Source: Tretioscincus oriximinensis (Eukaryota; Chordata; Lepidosauria; Squamata; Gymnophthalmidae). From it: a DNA stretch of 64,000 nt. The position numbers and the translations under genes are program-made. Where the stretch lies: NCBI GenBank assembly GCA_022410635.1, contig JAJVDF010000019.1:1464323-1528322 (forward strand), written 5' to 3'. The notes under the pieces are model-generated. The model was not told where the DNA came from. It worked only from the letters and a program-made list of their open reading frames with translations, and searched no databases. Positions 23,167 through 34,399 of the stretch are shown here, piece after piece; the first letter of the stretch is position 1; each line of letters starts with the position of its first letter.

Positions 23167-24785
23167 TAATTAGAAATCAAAGGTGGAAAGGTAGATTTAT
23201 CTCCCATTAATGTACCTTTAATTATTACAGTTGTACATTGTTAGAAGAAAACCAAAGTTTCACATATTATCCAATGCATATGGAGTTCAACTGTCAGTTT
23301 AGCAAGTGATTGAATATCATTGGTAGTTCCTCTTTCCAGCTTAGCAATGGCTAAAATGTAATCAATGTGAAAAAAATATTTCACAGTTCCTTGCCAAAGC
23401 TAGCTATACGTAGCAGTACAAGAATAATTTATAGAATAATAATATATTATTCTCAGTATTCTTATAGTCCAATAAATGGACTATAAAAGTTATAATACTG
23501 TTAGTAGACCTGAAATCTAGCAAGGCAAAAGCAAAAAAATAATAATGAAATAGTAGAATAATAATCCTGCCTGGATATAGTCTCAGAATTTGGCCAAGGA
23601 ATGCAGAAACAGTGGAAATTCCAAGCTTTGCAATTTGTTTGCTCAATTCTCCAAGATATTTAGAGGTGGGGATTTCTCTTCATGATTCAGGAGACACAAT
23701 ATGGACACTAGTCCCTATAGAGATACATAAAAAGTACTGGTGCTAGAAACCTCATTATAATGGACACAAAGTCGATACCCAATGTAACCAACATTACTGG
23801 CGTTCTGCCAGGACTTCCAAATTTATTGTTCTACCATGAATTTTGTGATATCAGAGTTCTTTATAATGAGATTTCACCTGTATTAAAAACCATGCCACAA
23901 ATTCTGCCAAATAATAATGAAGGACCTTATACATTTTTCCATAAATCTAATCACTTTGAACATGAAATGAATTTATTTATTGTAGGAAAAAATGATAATG
24001 AAGAAATGACATTCATGATATTTCCTTTTCCCCCTTTTCTACAGTTCATGGGATTAATATGCTGTGTTTATACAATGTTTCCTTTTTGAAAGTTCTGACA
24101 ACACTCTTTTGAAACGGTTACACATCTTGTATATCTGAAAAATGCCATTATCAAAATTTATGCTGCCTTACCTTTAGCTGAAAATAGCAGTCTCACATTG
24201 TATGACATGATTTATCAAAATGTTTGTTTCCATTTCNACTCTTAGATCCCTTGCAACATAAAATTATCATCTCACTTATAAATCTCACTGTGAATTTCTA
24301 TCCACAGTTTGGTTTAACATTCGGTACACTTTGCTCTTGGAAAGGATGCTTCCACGCTAGCTTACACTATGGCTCCAGGACATTTTTTTCCTGCATATCT
24401 GAGTTTCAATTCAACTTCAGTTGTATTGAGTCAGTTGTAAGAAAATGTGTCTGCTGTTCACAGGAATACCTTGCTTCCCAATGCTAAACCAGGACCAATA
24501 TCTCAAGATATTGTCATTTTAGCCTAATTTTCTTCCATCTTATGCTTTCTATTTCTTACCTCTGCGACAGTGCATAATTCATGTGTATCCTTCATGCCCA
24601 GTTGTTACCACTGTTACATTTTATTTATTTAGGTGTTTTAATTTTAAGTCCAAACTTAGTTCAGAACAGAAACCGTTGGTACGTACATAATATTTCACAT
24701 TCTTTCCAAGGAGTGCCCTGTAATCTAGGACACAGAGGTATGTATTTTCTGCATGTGTTTGGGATCCAGCCCAGACTCCCCTAGT
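23167..24785. other. Unrecognised AT-rich sequence
   Basis: No gene recognised. The 109-codon frame at 23,760-24,089 has no domain or splice support. One ambiguous base at 24,237. Confidence 0.45.
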
Positions 24786-24791
24786 GCATGC

Positions 24792-25042
24792 CAAAATTGG
24801 TGTAGTGGTTAGAGTGTTGGACTTGTACCTGATAGCCTCCCGGTTCGATTCCCCACTGCTCCATGAAAGCCAGCTGGGTGAGCTTGGGCCAATCACAGTT
24901 CTTTGAACTCTCTCAGCCTCACCTACTTCACAGGGTGTCTGTTGTGGAGAAAGCAACAAAAACTATGTTCGCCCTCCTATGGTTGGCTGCCCTGAGACCT
25001 TCGGGTATAGGGTGGGATATAAGTACAAATAAATAAATAAAA
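24792..25042 (+). mobile_element. tRNA-headed SINE (family A head) with L2-like tail
   Basis: Box A 'tggtgtagtgg' at 24,798-24,808 and box B 'ggttcgattcc' at 24,842-24,852 are close to consensus. The body 'agccagctgggtgagcttgg' is the Sauria-type core. The 3' end at 24,982-25,042 is not TTC but the L2-like box 'ctgccctgagaccttcgg' with an AAAT tail. It may be a SINE subfamily that changed its LINE partner, or a SINE joined to a LINE end. Confidence 0.85.
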
Positions 25043-25175
25043 TACCTTGATATAAACGTCAGCAGATGATCCCGATTAGGTGCCTCCTGGTATGGATCAC
25101 ACTTTGTCTTCACATACCTTACTGCTAATGGCCTGGGCCTCCTAGTCTGTATCACACTCTATCCTCATGCATCAT

Positions 25176-25378
25176 ACTATTAGTGGTTGAACTTTCTGTA
25201 TTCTGCACTAATGTGAAAAATAGAGATCTGTAGTACATTTATGTAGCACACACTTGAAAGCAAAAATCAACAATTCCAGATTGTCAACAAATATATATCT
25301 GTGTGTCCTACATAAATGTACTACAGATCTCTAGCTTTCACATTAGTGCAGAATACAGAAAGTTCAACCACTAATAGT
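25176..25378. repeat. Long inverted repeat, 78-bp arms, 47-nt loop
   Basis: Arms 25,176-25,253 and 25,301-25,378 are reverse complements with about three mismatches. The outer ends read 'actattagtggttgaac' and its complement. High arm identity suggests a recent origin. No TSD was recognised, so it is either a young foldback element or an inverted duplication. Confidence 0.95.
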
Positions 25379-25587
25379 TAATAATAAAATAGGCAACAAA
25401 ATAGGCTATCAGATAGGCAATAAAACTCAACAACTCCGCACAGTATTCCAAATGTTTTCACAATAACAGCAACAAAAAAGTCTTTAGAGTATTTGAAGAG
25501 TCTAATTAACAGTTCAACCCTCCAAGTCTCAAGTTTATGAATATTAGATCCTTTAGTCCTGTTATTTTGATGGTTTAGTATTCACTT

Positions 25588-25869
25588 GAAAGCCAGTTTG
25601 ATCTTTGGGTTAAAGTGTCAGACTCTTACCTGGAAGTCTTTCATTTGATTCTGCACTCCTCCCTGAAGTCTGCTGGGTGACCTTGGGCTAGTGAAAATTC
25701 TTTGGAGTTTTTTACTTCACAAAGTGTTGATTATAAACAGAAAAGAATATTATGTAAGCTACTTGGATTCAGGTTAAAAAAATCCAGAGATAAAAAACAA
25801 CTACTTCTTCTTTGTAGTCGTCTTCTTCTCTTCCTCCTCCACCCTCTTCTTCCTCTTCCTTTTCTTCTG
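25588..25869 (+). mobile_element. Sauria-type SINE with TTC tail (family A)
   Basis: Head 'gccagtttgatctttgggtt' and 'tgctgggtgaccttgggcta' body, then 'ttatgtaagctacttggatt' and a TTC/TCC-rich tail from about 25,803 to 25,869. The tRNA boxes are more decayed than in the 24.8-kb copy. Confidence 0.8.
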
Positions 25870-26777
25870 GCACAAACACCAGTAAATGCTTAAAAGTCCC
25901 AAGTTGCTAGAATTTGACATGTGTGACTCCTGGATATGGGTCAGATTGAAAATGCAAGTCAGAAGTCACATTTTCAGTCCAAATTTACTTTAGAACAGAA
26001 ACCATCACTTATTTTGCTACCTCATAGATACTATGTTTAGAGAGCTTTGATGATAATGTTATTATAAATGTAACCTTAAAATGTTACCAGCTGAATTCAT
26101 TAAGGCCATAGTATGTGAAGGGTGATATTGATAAAACTAGGCAAAGGAACTGACCCCTTAAAATATGAATGAAATAGAGGTTGCCTCAACATGACATAAA
26201 AGAGCAATCTATGACTGCTATTGAGCTGCAATGAGCAGATATACCCAACTCATTGTACCATTGTACCATTGTACCATTTGACCTCTATGGCTCAAAATCT
26301 GCCTTCAGAGATACCCTATAGCTCCAATGCCATATCTTGGATTCTTTTTCTCCTACCACAGCCATTTTCCATCCAGTGTAATTTAGTGCTAGACTTTTCG
26401 TGCCATTTCCTGTCAAGTAGAGGAAATGTTGAAGGAGAGGAATAGTGGAATAAATAAGAGATGTTTGAATGCATATTGGTGACACAAGCAGTGTATATGA
26501 AGTATTTTCCTCATGTGGGGTGGATGGCCATGTACATGGCTATGTGAAAACAGCCATCATGAAAAGTACACTGCATTCACAAGCATTAAAAACAGTTCAA
26601 AAGCAGGTAAAAAGCAGTGTTGCTTCCATTCACTTCTAATCCATTTTAAAGAACAGAAGATGGATCTTGGAAGTAGTTTTTTTTGTCTTTTAAGGTGATT
26701 AGAAATGGGTTGGCAACAGGTTGGATGCAGCTTAAGTCATGCCAAATGAAGTTCACAGTATAAAAGGATATTGTTAT
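25870..26777. other. Unrecognised sequence with a short tandem repeat
   Basis: Contains three copies of a 10-bp unit (ATTGTACC) near 26,253-26,280. Otherwise nothing recognised. Confidence 0.5.
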
Positions 26778-26790
26778 ATAACTAATAAAT

Positions 26791-27017
26791 CCAGTAAAGG
26801 GGCTAGTAGCACTTAGAGACTAACAGGAGAAAAGTGGGTGGCATAAGCTTTCTTGGACACGTCTACTTCTTCAGATGCTGAGGGACTATTCAGCATCTGA
26901 AGAAGTAGATGTATCTACAAAAGCTTTATGCCACCCACTTTTCTCCTGTTAGTCTCTAAGTGCTACTAGCCCCTTTACTGGACTGTCTTCTGCACTAACA
27001 CGGCTATTTCTCTGAAA
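26791..27017 (+). mobile_element. Penelope-like element foldback with 13-bp TSD
   Basis: Left arm 26,791-26,882 (inverted) and right arm 26,890-26,981 are near-perfect reverse complements, about 92 bp each with a 7-nt spacer. The right arm continues as 'actgtcttctgcactaacac' and 'ggctatttctctgaaa'. ATAACTAATAAAT at 26,778-26,790 and again at 27,018-27,030 is a perfect 13-bp target duplication. The right arm starts with 'gcatctgaagaag', stem GTAGAT/ATCTAC and AAAAGC, a decayed hammerhead-like core. Penelope-like elements are known to carry hammerhead motifs and to insert with inverted partial copies; the family assignment is from that pattern. Confidence 0.85.
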
Positions 27018-27030
27018 ATAACTAATAAAT

Positions 27031-28220
27031 GTTACACTTCAATTTCTGCTTTCCAGTATAATGATGTAAGATTGTATTTTCTGTTTTCTCAAGTGCTACC
27101 TTCTCAGTGTCATGAAACACTTTAAATATCCTTGTAACATAAAATCTAATAATTTAACAGCAATAAATAATGAATAATTTTATCAGTACAACTATAGCTA
27201 TCAAGAAAATGCTTATTAAAAATACACACATAACTGCCTAGAGTGCAAAAGACCAAAGCTAATACATTATGGATACAATCATACATTTTTGAAAATGTTT
27301 ATAAACTTCTAATAAACTGTAAAGCTCATGTAAAATAATGCACTATAATATTTTGTTCCAAATGTCCTATTTAGGCTGCATATTACAGTTCTAAAATTGT
27401 ATCTGCTGTTAAGTTCAATGTTCATTTAAAAATTTAATTGGTAAAGCAGGTTTTTTAAATTTATCAGGTGCGGTTTCTAAATCACATCACAGATGCTGTG
27501 TTCCAAGCCACGGAATTCTAACCAATCTTTTATGTTCAAGTCATATATAAATACTTAAAAGGACACTTCGTTGTGTCAAAACATAACCAAAGTGACAGAT
27601 GCAAAGGCGATACTTATAAAGTAGCATCATTAAATCATAAATGGTTTTTCAAAACACAATTCTAAAATTATTCTAGGTTTTTTTTTTATAATACCCTTTT
27701 CTCCTGCAATATGTTCCTTTTTAAAAAAAAATTTCTGAAGAGTTAGCTTAGTTTTTTGAGAAGAGATGGGAAGACATGGGGAAGAATATGTAGATATGTA
27801 CAAGATTCCCCAATGAAACAGAACTGAAAAGTGTATTTCCAAAGACCTTCTCCAGATTGCACGTCTTGCAAGTTGCTTCTGAAATTGGGAGAAACTTGAA
27901 TGTCACCCAAACAATATGTGTGCAACAAATGATGTGTAGTAAAGGAAAATGAGGATTTTGCACAGACTTTCTGCAACTAGCAAAGATTACTCTCATTTGA
28001 ATCATTTTTACTATTCTAATTACCCTATTGTTTTATGAATTCTTCATTGACTCATGGCCACTGTTAACTTACCAATTAGCCAAAATACTGGTTTTGTTTT
28101 TATTATACTCATTGAGGACCTTTATATACAGACTTCTATACATCTGATTTTAAGGTCTCACTAGGCCCACTTTGTCTGCATGGGACAATCCATCTCAAAT
28201 CTGTGCTAAGGATCTCCTGA
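27031..28220. other. Unrecognised AT-rich sequence
   Basis: No gene or repeat family recognised. Confidence 0.5.
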
Positions 28221-28224
28221 ACTA

Positions 28225-28579
28225 GAGGAGGAGGAGGAGGAGGAGGAGGAGGAGGGGGGGGGAGAAAAAAGAAGAAGAGGGAGAGGAAGAACTAGGTTTT
28301 TATACCCTACTTATTCTTACCCAAAGGACTCAAAGTAGCTTACAAACTATTTTTCTCCTCAAAAATAAAAACTATTTTTGCTTATCTTTCTGTCTTCCCC
28401 ATCACATTGTGATAGTACCTATTCATTTACTTGTGATTGCTCACTTTCAAACAGCTAGGTTGGCTGAAGCTAAGGTCAGTAGGGGGTGCTCATCCTTCTC
28501 CATGGCAGACACATGGGCCTCCAACGAACAGCTTCTCTGTTGAAAGGCCTGTTTTTAACCTCTGAGCCACTATGCCTCA
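28225..28579 (-). mobile_element. tRNA-headed SINE (family B)
   Basis: A (GGA)n tail at 28,225-28,262 is followed by GAAGAA and 'actaggtttttatacc'. The minus-strand head 'gaggcatagtggctcagagg' is a good box A, and the body 'agcacccc ctactgacc' region matches the other family B copies loosely. It is the most diverged of the three, all on the minus strand. Confidence 0.75.
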
Positions 28580-31500
28580 TATTAATTGGGTCTACATCTA
28601 TGGTAATGCTGCTCCATCTGGATTAAGCAGTGGTGCGACTGCATGTAGACCAGAGTCATGTGATCATGAGTATGGCTGCAAGAGCCATGTACCATTCAGA
28701 TAAAGCATCAAATTTCCCTTCATATTTTCTAAGTACCTTGTCTGCAGGAGAATGTTTCCTATTGCTATGGCCTGCAGCCAACATGAAGCTACCTAGCATT
28801 TGGCCCTACAGTTAGCAGAGCCTCCCCTTTGTTTGATCAACTGGGAAATTGCATCACCTGGACTAGTTTCATCATTTGAATTGCATCACATCTTCATGGT
28901 AGCATGTGTTGTTCCACTTCTAAAGCAGTTTGGCCTGCTTTATGAAAATGCACATTGCTACAGTTAATCCAAATCAAACTAATCTAAATTGACCCAAACA
29001 GATCTGGCCAGATCTAAAGAGTTTTAACTTTGGCCCAGTGTAGTACTGTCCTTGATAGATATTTGAGCAGTTTACATTAAGGTTCAGTAAAACAACCATT
29101 GGCTGTCTATTAGTTTCCAGGGCCTGAATTTGAAGGTTTGTGTTAAATGCTGATTGGACAGGAGGCTGGAATAGTCTAAAAGGGTCATCAACTGATTTGC
29201 TCAAGGCCTTGAAGAAGGCCCCTCCAGGATATTCAAATCCAATTGCCTGCTGAAGTCTTTAATAAAATAAATTCCTCATTTTTTATTTGACAGCATGGTT
29301 CTTTAAGCATTTTAAGATTGGCATGACAGATACTGATTGAGTAAAGAACCTAAAAGCCACATCTTCACTTAAAGACCTAGAGCATCTTGGTAGGTGCAAA
29401 GAGGATCAAATCTCCAATTTGAGAAGCACTTGGGCATCTTGTCTGCTCTGGTCCCCTTTCTAGTGGAGACAATTCCTCTGAAGAGTGGTTTCTCCCACCC
29501 TGAATAAAGTAGGTGTCACTTTTTTTCTTCGTACCCTACACACACCCCTCCAAGCTTTCTCTATCTGCCTGTGATGCAGCTTCAGTAATTTCAGTTGTTT
29601 GTTTCTAATGAAATAGCACGGACAGCTGGGGAAAAGCTTTTCACCATGGTACCTGCATGGATCTAATTCTTTTCCAAGTCCAAAGCTGAACCGCAAAAAA
29701 TATAAACAGAGGCATCCAGGTACCATTTAGAATAGTTTTTTAATGCTCCTGTGTCATCTTGCTATGCCCTGTTAAACAGGGACTGTGTTCTAACTGGAAA
29801 GGTAGCTGAATTCCAGTGGTGCATGAAGCAATCCGTCTCTCCAGTTTGTAAAGCACTTAGAGCTCCTTTGGGATAGAAAGCACTTTAAAATGTAAGACAT
29901 TGTTATTTCTTATGTGTTTAACTTGTCAAGTCATTTCACCTTCTCCTGATTCAAATAATTCCCTTCAAATAATTTCTTTGGTGAAGTCCATGACTGCTAA
30001 ATCCTTTAAACTGAAATATTTTTCCCCACTGACTCTTTATAGAGCTTAGGTACCTCCAAATGGATGCAGGAAATTGCAGGACCAAATGGATGCAGGAAAT
30101 TCTTTAGATTCCACGATTGTTTCTCATTACTCTTGCAAGAGGCAAGTGTGGTTCTTATCTCCATCTTCCAGTTCTTTGTTTTTATTTTTGTGCCAAATAC
30201 CTGGGTGTAAGTCAGACATCAGTACATTCCTTTTTTGTTTTCTCTCAGTGTTAGCACCCAGTGTTTGAGCCAAGAACAATAATGACAGGAGTCAACAGAT
30301 GGAAGTCAGCAATCACTGTTATGGAAAATGTGCCACTGCTGCTAGATTTCCAGTAATAGTAATGTTTTGGAATAGTTGGACCTCCTGCCCTTTTGTTGTC
30401 TCCTGATTGAAATTTTTTTTATCTTTGTGCAAATGCAGAAAACAATCTAACCTTGAAAAGGATTATTTAAAAATTAAAATTAAAATTAAAATGTGCATTA
30501 ATACAAATCAAGGACACTAAAATTATATTAAATCAATTGATTCTGTGTTAAATAAATTGTTACACTGTTTACACCAATACCTGAATAGGTAATATTACCA
30601 TTCTGAACCCAACCGAAAGCAAAACCATATCTGGGGGTTGAATTAAATTTTCCTATAGGCTTGGCATAATGAAAGGAAATTGTGAAAGAGATAGGGGAGC
30701 GAGATACATAGGAGAAACATGAGCTCTGTCTGAATCAGCAATTTCTGAATTGAATAATTTGAATAGATTGATGGAGAATTTAATAGATTACGAACAACAA
30801 AGTTTATTTCTTCATGGGAAGGGAAGAAAATCATATACAATCATTTTAAGCAGGACAATAAAAATGGTATTATATATAAACAAAATTCCAATTACTCACT
30901 AATTATTGTGCTTCCAACAAAAGCAAGTCCATATATAGCTACACGGATAACTCACTCTGCCAAATCAAAAATGACGTATAAAAGTCAACTTTTTTGCACT
31001 CTTCCCAAAGAGACCAACAACATCCAAAATTATCAGCTGAATAGTTTAAGAGCAATATTTAACTCTCATTGTATATCTTTAAGTTAGCTGTTTCATGTCA
31101 TTCAAAAATAGTTTGCGATGGTATTCTCTTAATTCTGCTTATTCTTAGTCCCTTTGATACTTTATAAATTACTTATCTCCATTAATGCAGTTTAACATGG
31201 AATAGTAACCTCTTCTATACATTTCTAATTAGTTTTTAATGAATTTTTAGTTTGCTTGTAAGAAAAAAAAACCAAACTGACTAACTACCACAAATTTTAA
31301 TCTCCCTTACAAAACATAACAATCACCCTTGGGCATTCTTGTCCTTGAACGTCTATGTTACATTGGCAGCAATGCAGGCAAAAAGGCCTTCAATAAATTA
31401 AGGTCCATCTATACTTATCCCATTAGCTTTGATTGTGTAATGAGTTCTGAACTCCTGTTACTCATAAACACACATGCACATCTCCACATATTCAAATTCA

Positions 31501-32690
31501 TCCCATATAAAGTCACAAGACTTCGTCTTCATTAACTCATTGGATTCCATTATTGAGGAATCAGAAATCCATCCTGAGGCTAGCAATTTTATCTAAAAAA
31601 AGAAACTCAGCAAAAATGCCACAATAGTCAAGTGGAAAATAAATTGCATTATGCTCTTTGCACCAGTCTGGAACTGAACAGTCCTAAAAATGGCTGCTGG
31701 ATGGATCAGACACTGAAGAAACAAACCTCTCTTGCAGCCACTACAGGTTTCTGATTCTGTTCAGTCATCTTCAGAACATATTTTCTTTCACTGGCACTTT
31801 AATGTTGCATCCAGAAGTCAATTCATTATTCCTCTATAAGTAGATACTTTGGAATAAAGCAGTAGAGTTGTTTATAAAAGTTCATGTCACTTGTCTTCCT
31901 GTTTCAAGCCCCTCTTGCTGGGCTTTCTGAATAAAGACTGAATTGTCTTTGTTATTTTATTCTGTGATATCCATGCTTTATTCCAGAATATTAACCACGG
32001 CAGAATAAATAAGTAGCATCTGGAAGCAGCTGAACTGTTTTTTCTTCTGCTATCTATTCTGAAGATGCCTCGAAAACCATGGACCTAAATGGAGTCTGTG
32101 GGAGAAGAAAAGCCATTCAGGAGAAATGACATTTATATCATAGCAGACAACTGTGTGCAAAAGACACAGATGAGCTCAGGTTCCTCTCAGAAGATTAGTA
32201 TCAAGAAGTGGTAATTATGCTTTTAAAACACAAAACGGAACAGTCATATATAGGCTCCATCCAGCCATTACTTAATTATTCCACTTTGTTTGGAGATTCT
32301 GGAATATATTGCTGTCTGATACTTTATTCTAGAATATCCGAAAGTATTGGAGTAAACAAGGGATGTCTGAGTGCAGCCATAGTCAGATAAACGTTCATTG
32401 ATCAGCAATATTGCTCACGAAATTTTTTCAGTGCAATTATAAAGCCATTTTTAAGAGTTTTGCGTGTATCTTGGCGTGGGAAGGTGATGAGGAGAAATTT
32501 CACGTCAAGAATTCCAGGAATTTTATCCTGATTTGGTGTAGCCCTGGAATGATCATATACATGGTGTCCTGGATGTCTCTTTGATGTGGATGAAGCCTTT
32601 GGGTGAGACAGTGCAGGAAATGTTTTAGAAAGTTGTGCTGTGGCGTTTGCCAGGTTTGGGGCCTTCATTTTGCTTAGAGGTTTGTATTTT
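28580..32690. other. Unrecognised sequence with weak old repeat traces
   Basis: At 29,840-29,905 'gtaaagcacttagagctcct' resembles the 3' box of old LINE/SINE families ('taaagcgctttgagatcct'), low confidence. The minus-strand 88-codon frame at 32,402-32,668 is Lys-rich and of normal composition but has only a weak acceptor upstream and no known domain. Confidence 0.4.
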
Positions 32691-32723
32691 TATTCCTATG
32701 ATTAACCCAGATGGGAGGAGCCA

Positions 32724-32937
32724 TAGGCTGACCAGATGAGCCCTTTTTTGGGGGGGGGTTGAAAACCCATTTTTGGGGTGCCTCCTAGTTTTTTCTCAGA
32801 ATTTTTTTTTTAAAAAAAGCAAAACAATTTTAGAAAAAAATCTTTTTTGAAAACAAATTCCTCACAAAAAACTGGGAGGCACCCCAAAAACAGATTTTTA
32901 AACACCCCCCCCCAAAAGGGGTCATCTGGTTAGCCTA
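32724..32937. mobile_element. Foldback MITE, TAGGCTGACCAGATGACC family, 214 bp
   Basis: Starts 'taggctgaccagatgagccc' and ends 'ggggtcatctggttagccta'. The arms mirror each other through 'ttttggggtgcctcctag' and 'ctgggaggcaccccaaaa' and meet in an A/T-rich centre. A clean 8-bp TSD is not seen; both flanks are GGAG-rich. Sister copies are at 49,192-49,398 and 20,912-21,486. Confidence 0.85.
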
Positions 32938-33345
32938 GGAGGGAGGCTGAGCCCAAGAGAAGGGGAGTGGCTCTCTCTCTGCCCAGATGGGAGGGGGACC
33001 CAGTGATGGAGTACCCAATCAGGAGGCAGTCTGGGCTTATAAAGCTAGCCCTGCCCACTGGTTGGAGCCCTTCTTTTGTCAGACTTGGAGCAGATGGAAG
33101 CTCTGAGTGGGAGGGGACCACCTCAGTGGCTCCTGCCTTCTGTGGAGGAAGAGTGAGGGATGTTATTTAGGCTGGGAGACAAGAAGCCTTGCAGTGAGGT
33201 CCTACGTGATTGGATGCTCATGGGCTTAGGGACTTCTGCTCCAGAGAGTGGTGTATGATTCACTCTGTGTTCTATGATTATTTATTTTCAAACCCACTTT
33301 AATCCTGTTGTGGTCTACAATAAACTTGTTTGTTTTTGAAACCTA
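32938..33345 (+). mobile_element. Candidate solo LTR or promoter-like GC-rich block
   Basis: GC-rich against its surroundings. In order: a CCAAT-like 'acccaatcagg' at about 33,014, a TATA-like 'gcttataaagc' at about 33,036, and 'aataaac' at about 33,321 with T-rich sequence after it. This order with about 260 nt between TATA and AATAAA fits the U3-R-U5 plan of a retroviral-type LTR. No paired LTR, primer-binding site or internal genes were found, so a host promoter or chance remains possible. Confidence 0.3.
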
Positions 33346-33399
33346 TATTTTACCTCAGAAACCTTCTTTTCATAAACCTCTCTTATTAGTTAAGTATGT

Positions 33400-33600
33400 T
33401 GAAGGCTGGCAATACAGTCTTGTGTTGGGGATAGTAGTCCTTCCCTGTGTTTAACAGAGAAGGAGAGGGAAGTGCCTTTAGCTGCCTGGAGGCTTGTGTT
33501 GGCCCCCAGCAGTTGAGGGTGACTGCAGCAGTGTAAGGCATGCCCCAGCAGCCGCTCAGGTAGAGTGGAAGGTTTGGGTGGTGGTGGACACCCGATGTGC
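33400..33600. other. GC-richer block of unknown nature
   Basis: Higher GC than its neighbours; follows the LTR-like block and could be its continuation. The open frames on both strands here lack any known domain. Confidence 0.3.
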
Positions 33601-34140
33601 ATTCTTCCTTCTTTGTCTCCTACACTTATATGCTATCTTATATGCATGTATATATGCATGTATGGATGGAGTTGTTCCCTTTCCTTGGTGTATATAATCT
33701 TATGTGCATTTTTATTAATATAATGAGCCTAATTCAGATAACTCAATGCAGTGTGAGATCATAGGAAATGTATTAGATCTCAGTTACTTAGTACTAACAT
33801 GCTCCACTATCTTTGTGCAAACATATACACTGCCAAATTTCTCCAAGATAGCACAATTATATATAAAACATGTCAAAAGTCCTCCTAAAGGCAGAATTAT
33901 GACAAATAAAAGGGTGTACAAACTAGAGAGATTCTGTATAGACGATGGACCCATCTTAGTATTTAGGTATGCCAGGATCACAACATGTTTAAAAATATGT
34001 AAATGCTATCCTGTCATATTTTGAGATGTGTCTAAAAATTATCATAATTAAAATGTGCACAATTAACTTATCTGCATGTTTAATATTTCACTATGTATTT
34101 TTTTACTAGATGACAGCACTTCCACAGTAAATTAGATTAC
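33601..34140. other. Unrecognised AT-rich sequence
   Basis: Short ATGC-type repeats near 33,640; the rest is unrecognised. Confidence 0.45.
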
Positions 34141-34143
34141 TAA

Positions 34144-34149
34144 CTTTAT
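34144..34149 (-). promoter_or_regulatory. Possible polyadenylation signal of the candidate exon
   Basis: AATAAA on the minus strand lies just after the stop codon of the candidate exon. A signal this close to the stop is unusual but possible; such hexamers are also frequent by chance in AT-rich DNA. Confidence 0.25.
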
Positions 34150-34150
34150 T

Positions 34151-34386
34151 TTACAGCAGTTTCTTACTTCCAGGTTGCTCATGTCTTTCAATTACACATT
34201 TGAATTCAGATAAGAAGCTTTCTATAACTTTTAAGATAGATGCTTTCTTTTCAGCCACAGGCCAACTGATGCCTTCCAACAATTCTGGAAATAAAGCTTC
34301 CATCAACTCCAGTTCATATGGTGAAATTGCTCTGAAATACTTCCCAAATACTCCCCAAAGTTCCACCCCCATACCCCAAGTTATAT
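34151..34386 (-). CDS. Candidate terminal coding exon, gene unknown
   Basis: On the minus strand a pyrimidine-rich run 'gtttttttcactcactag' ends at 34,387 and would be a good splice acceptor. It is followed by a frame open for 77 codons (after two bases of a split codon), starting ITWGMGVELW and holding ELELMEALFPELLEGI and KVIESFLSEF, which look like amphipathic helices of a folded protein. The stop codon at 34,151-34,153 is followed within a few bases by AATAAA. I do not recognise the family. If real, upstream exons lie at higher coordinates on the minus strand. It could also be the 3' end of a processed pseudogene, or chance. Confidence 0.4.
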
Positions 34387-34399
34387 CTAGTGAGTGAAA

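Noticed and set aside
26253..26280. Short direct repeats that could suggest a CRISPR array
   Set aside because: A three-unit head-to-tail minisatellite without spacers in a vertebrate-like genome.
32402..32668. 88-codon minus-strand frame with Lys-rich end
   Set aside because: Composition is protein-like but the acceptor is weak and no family is recognised; kept only as a note.
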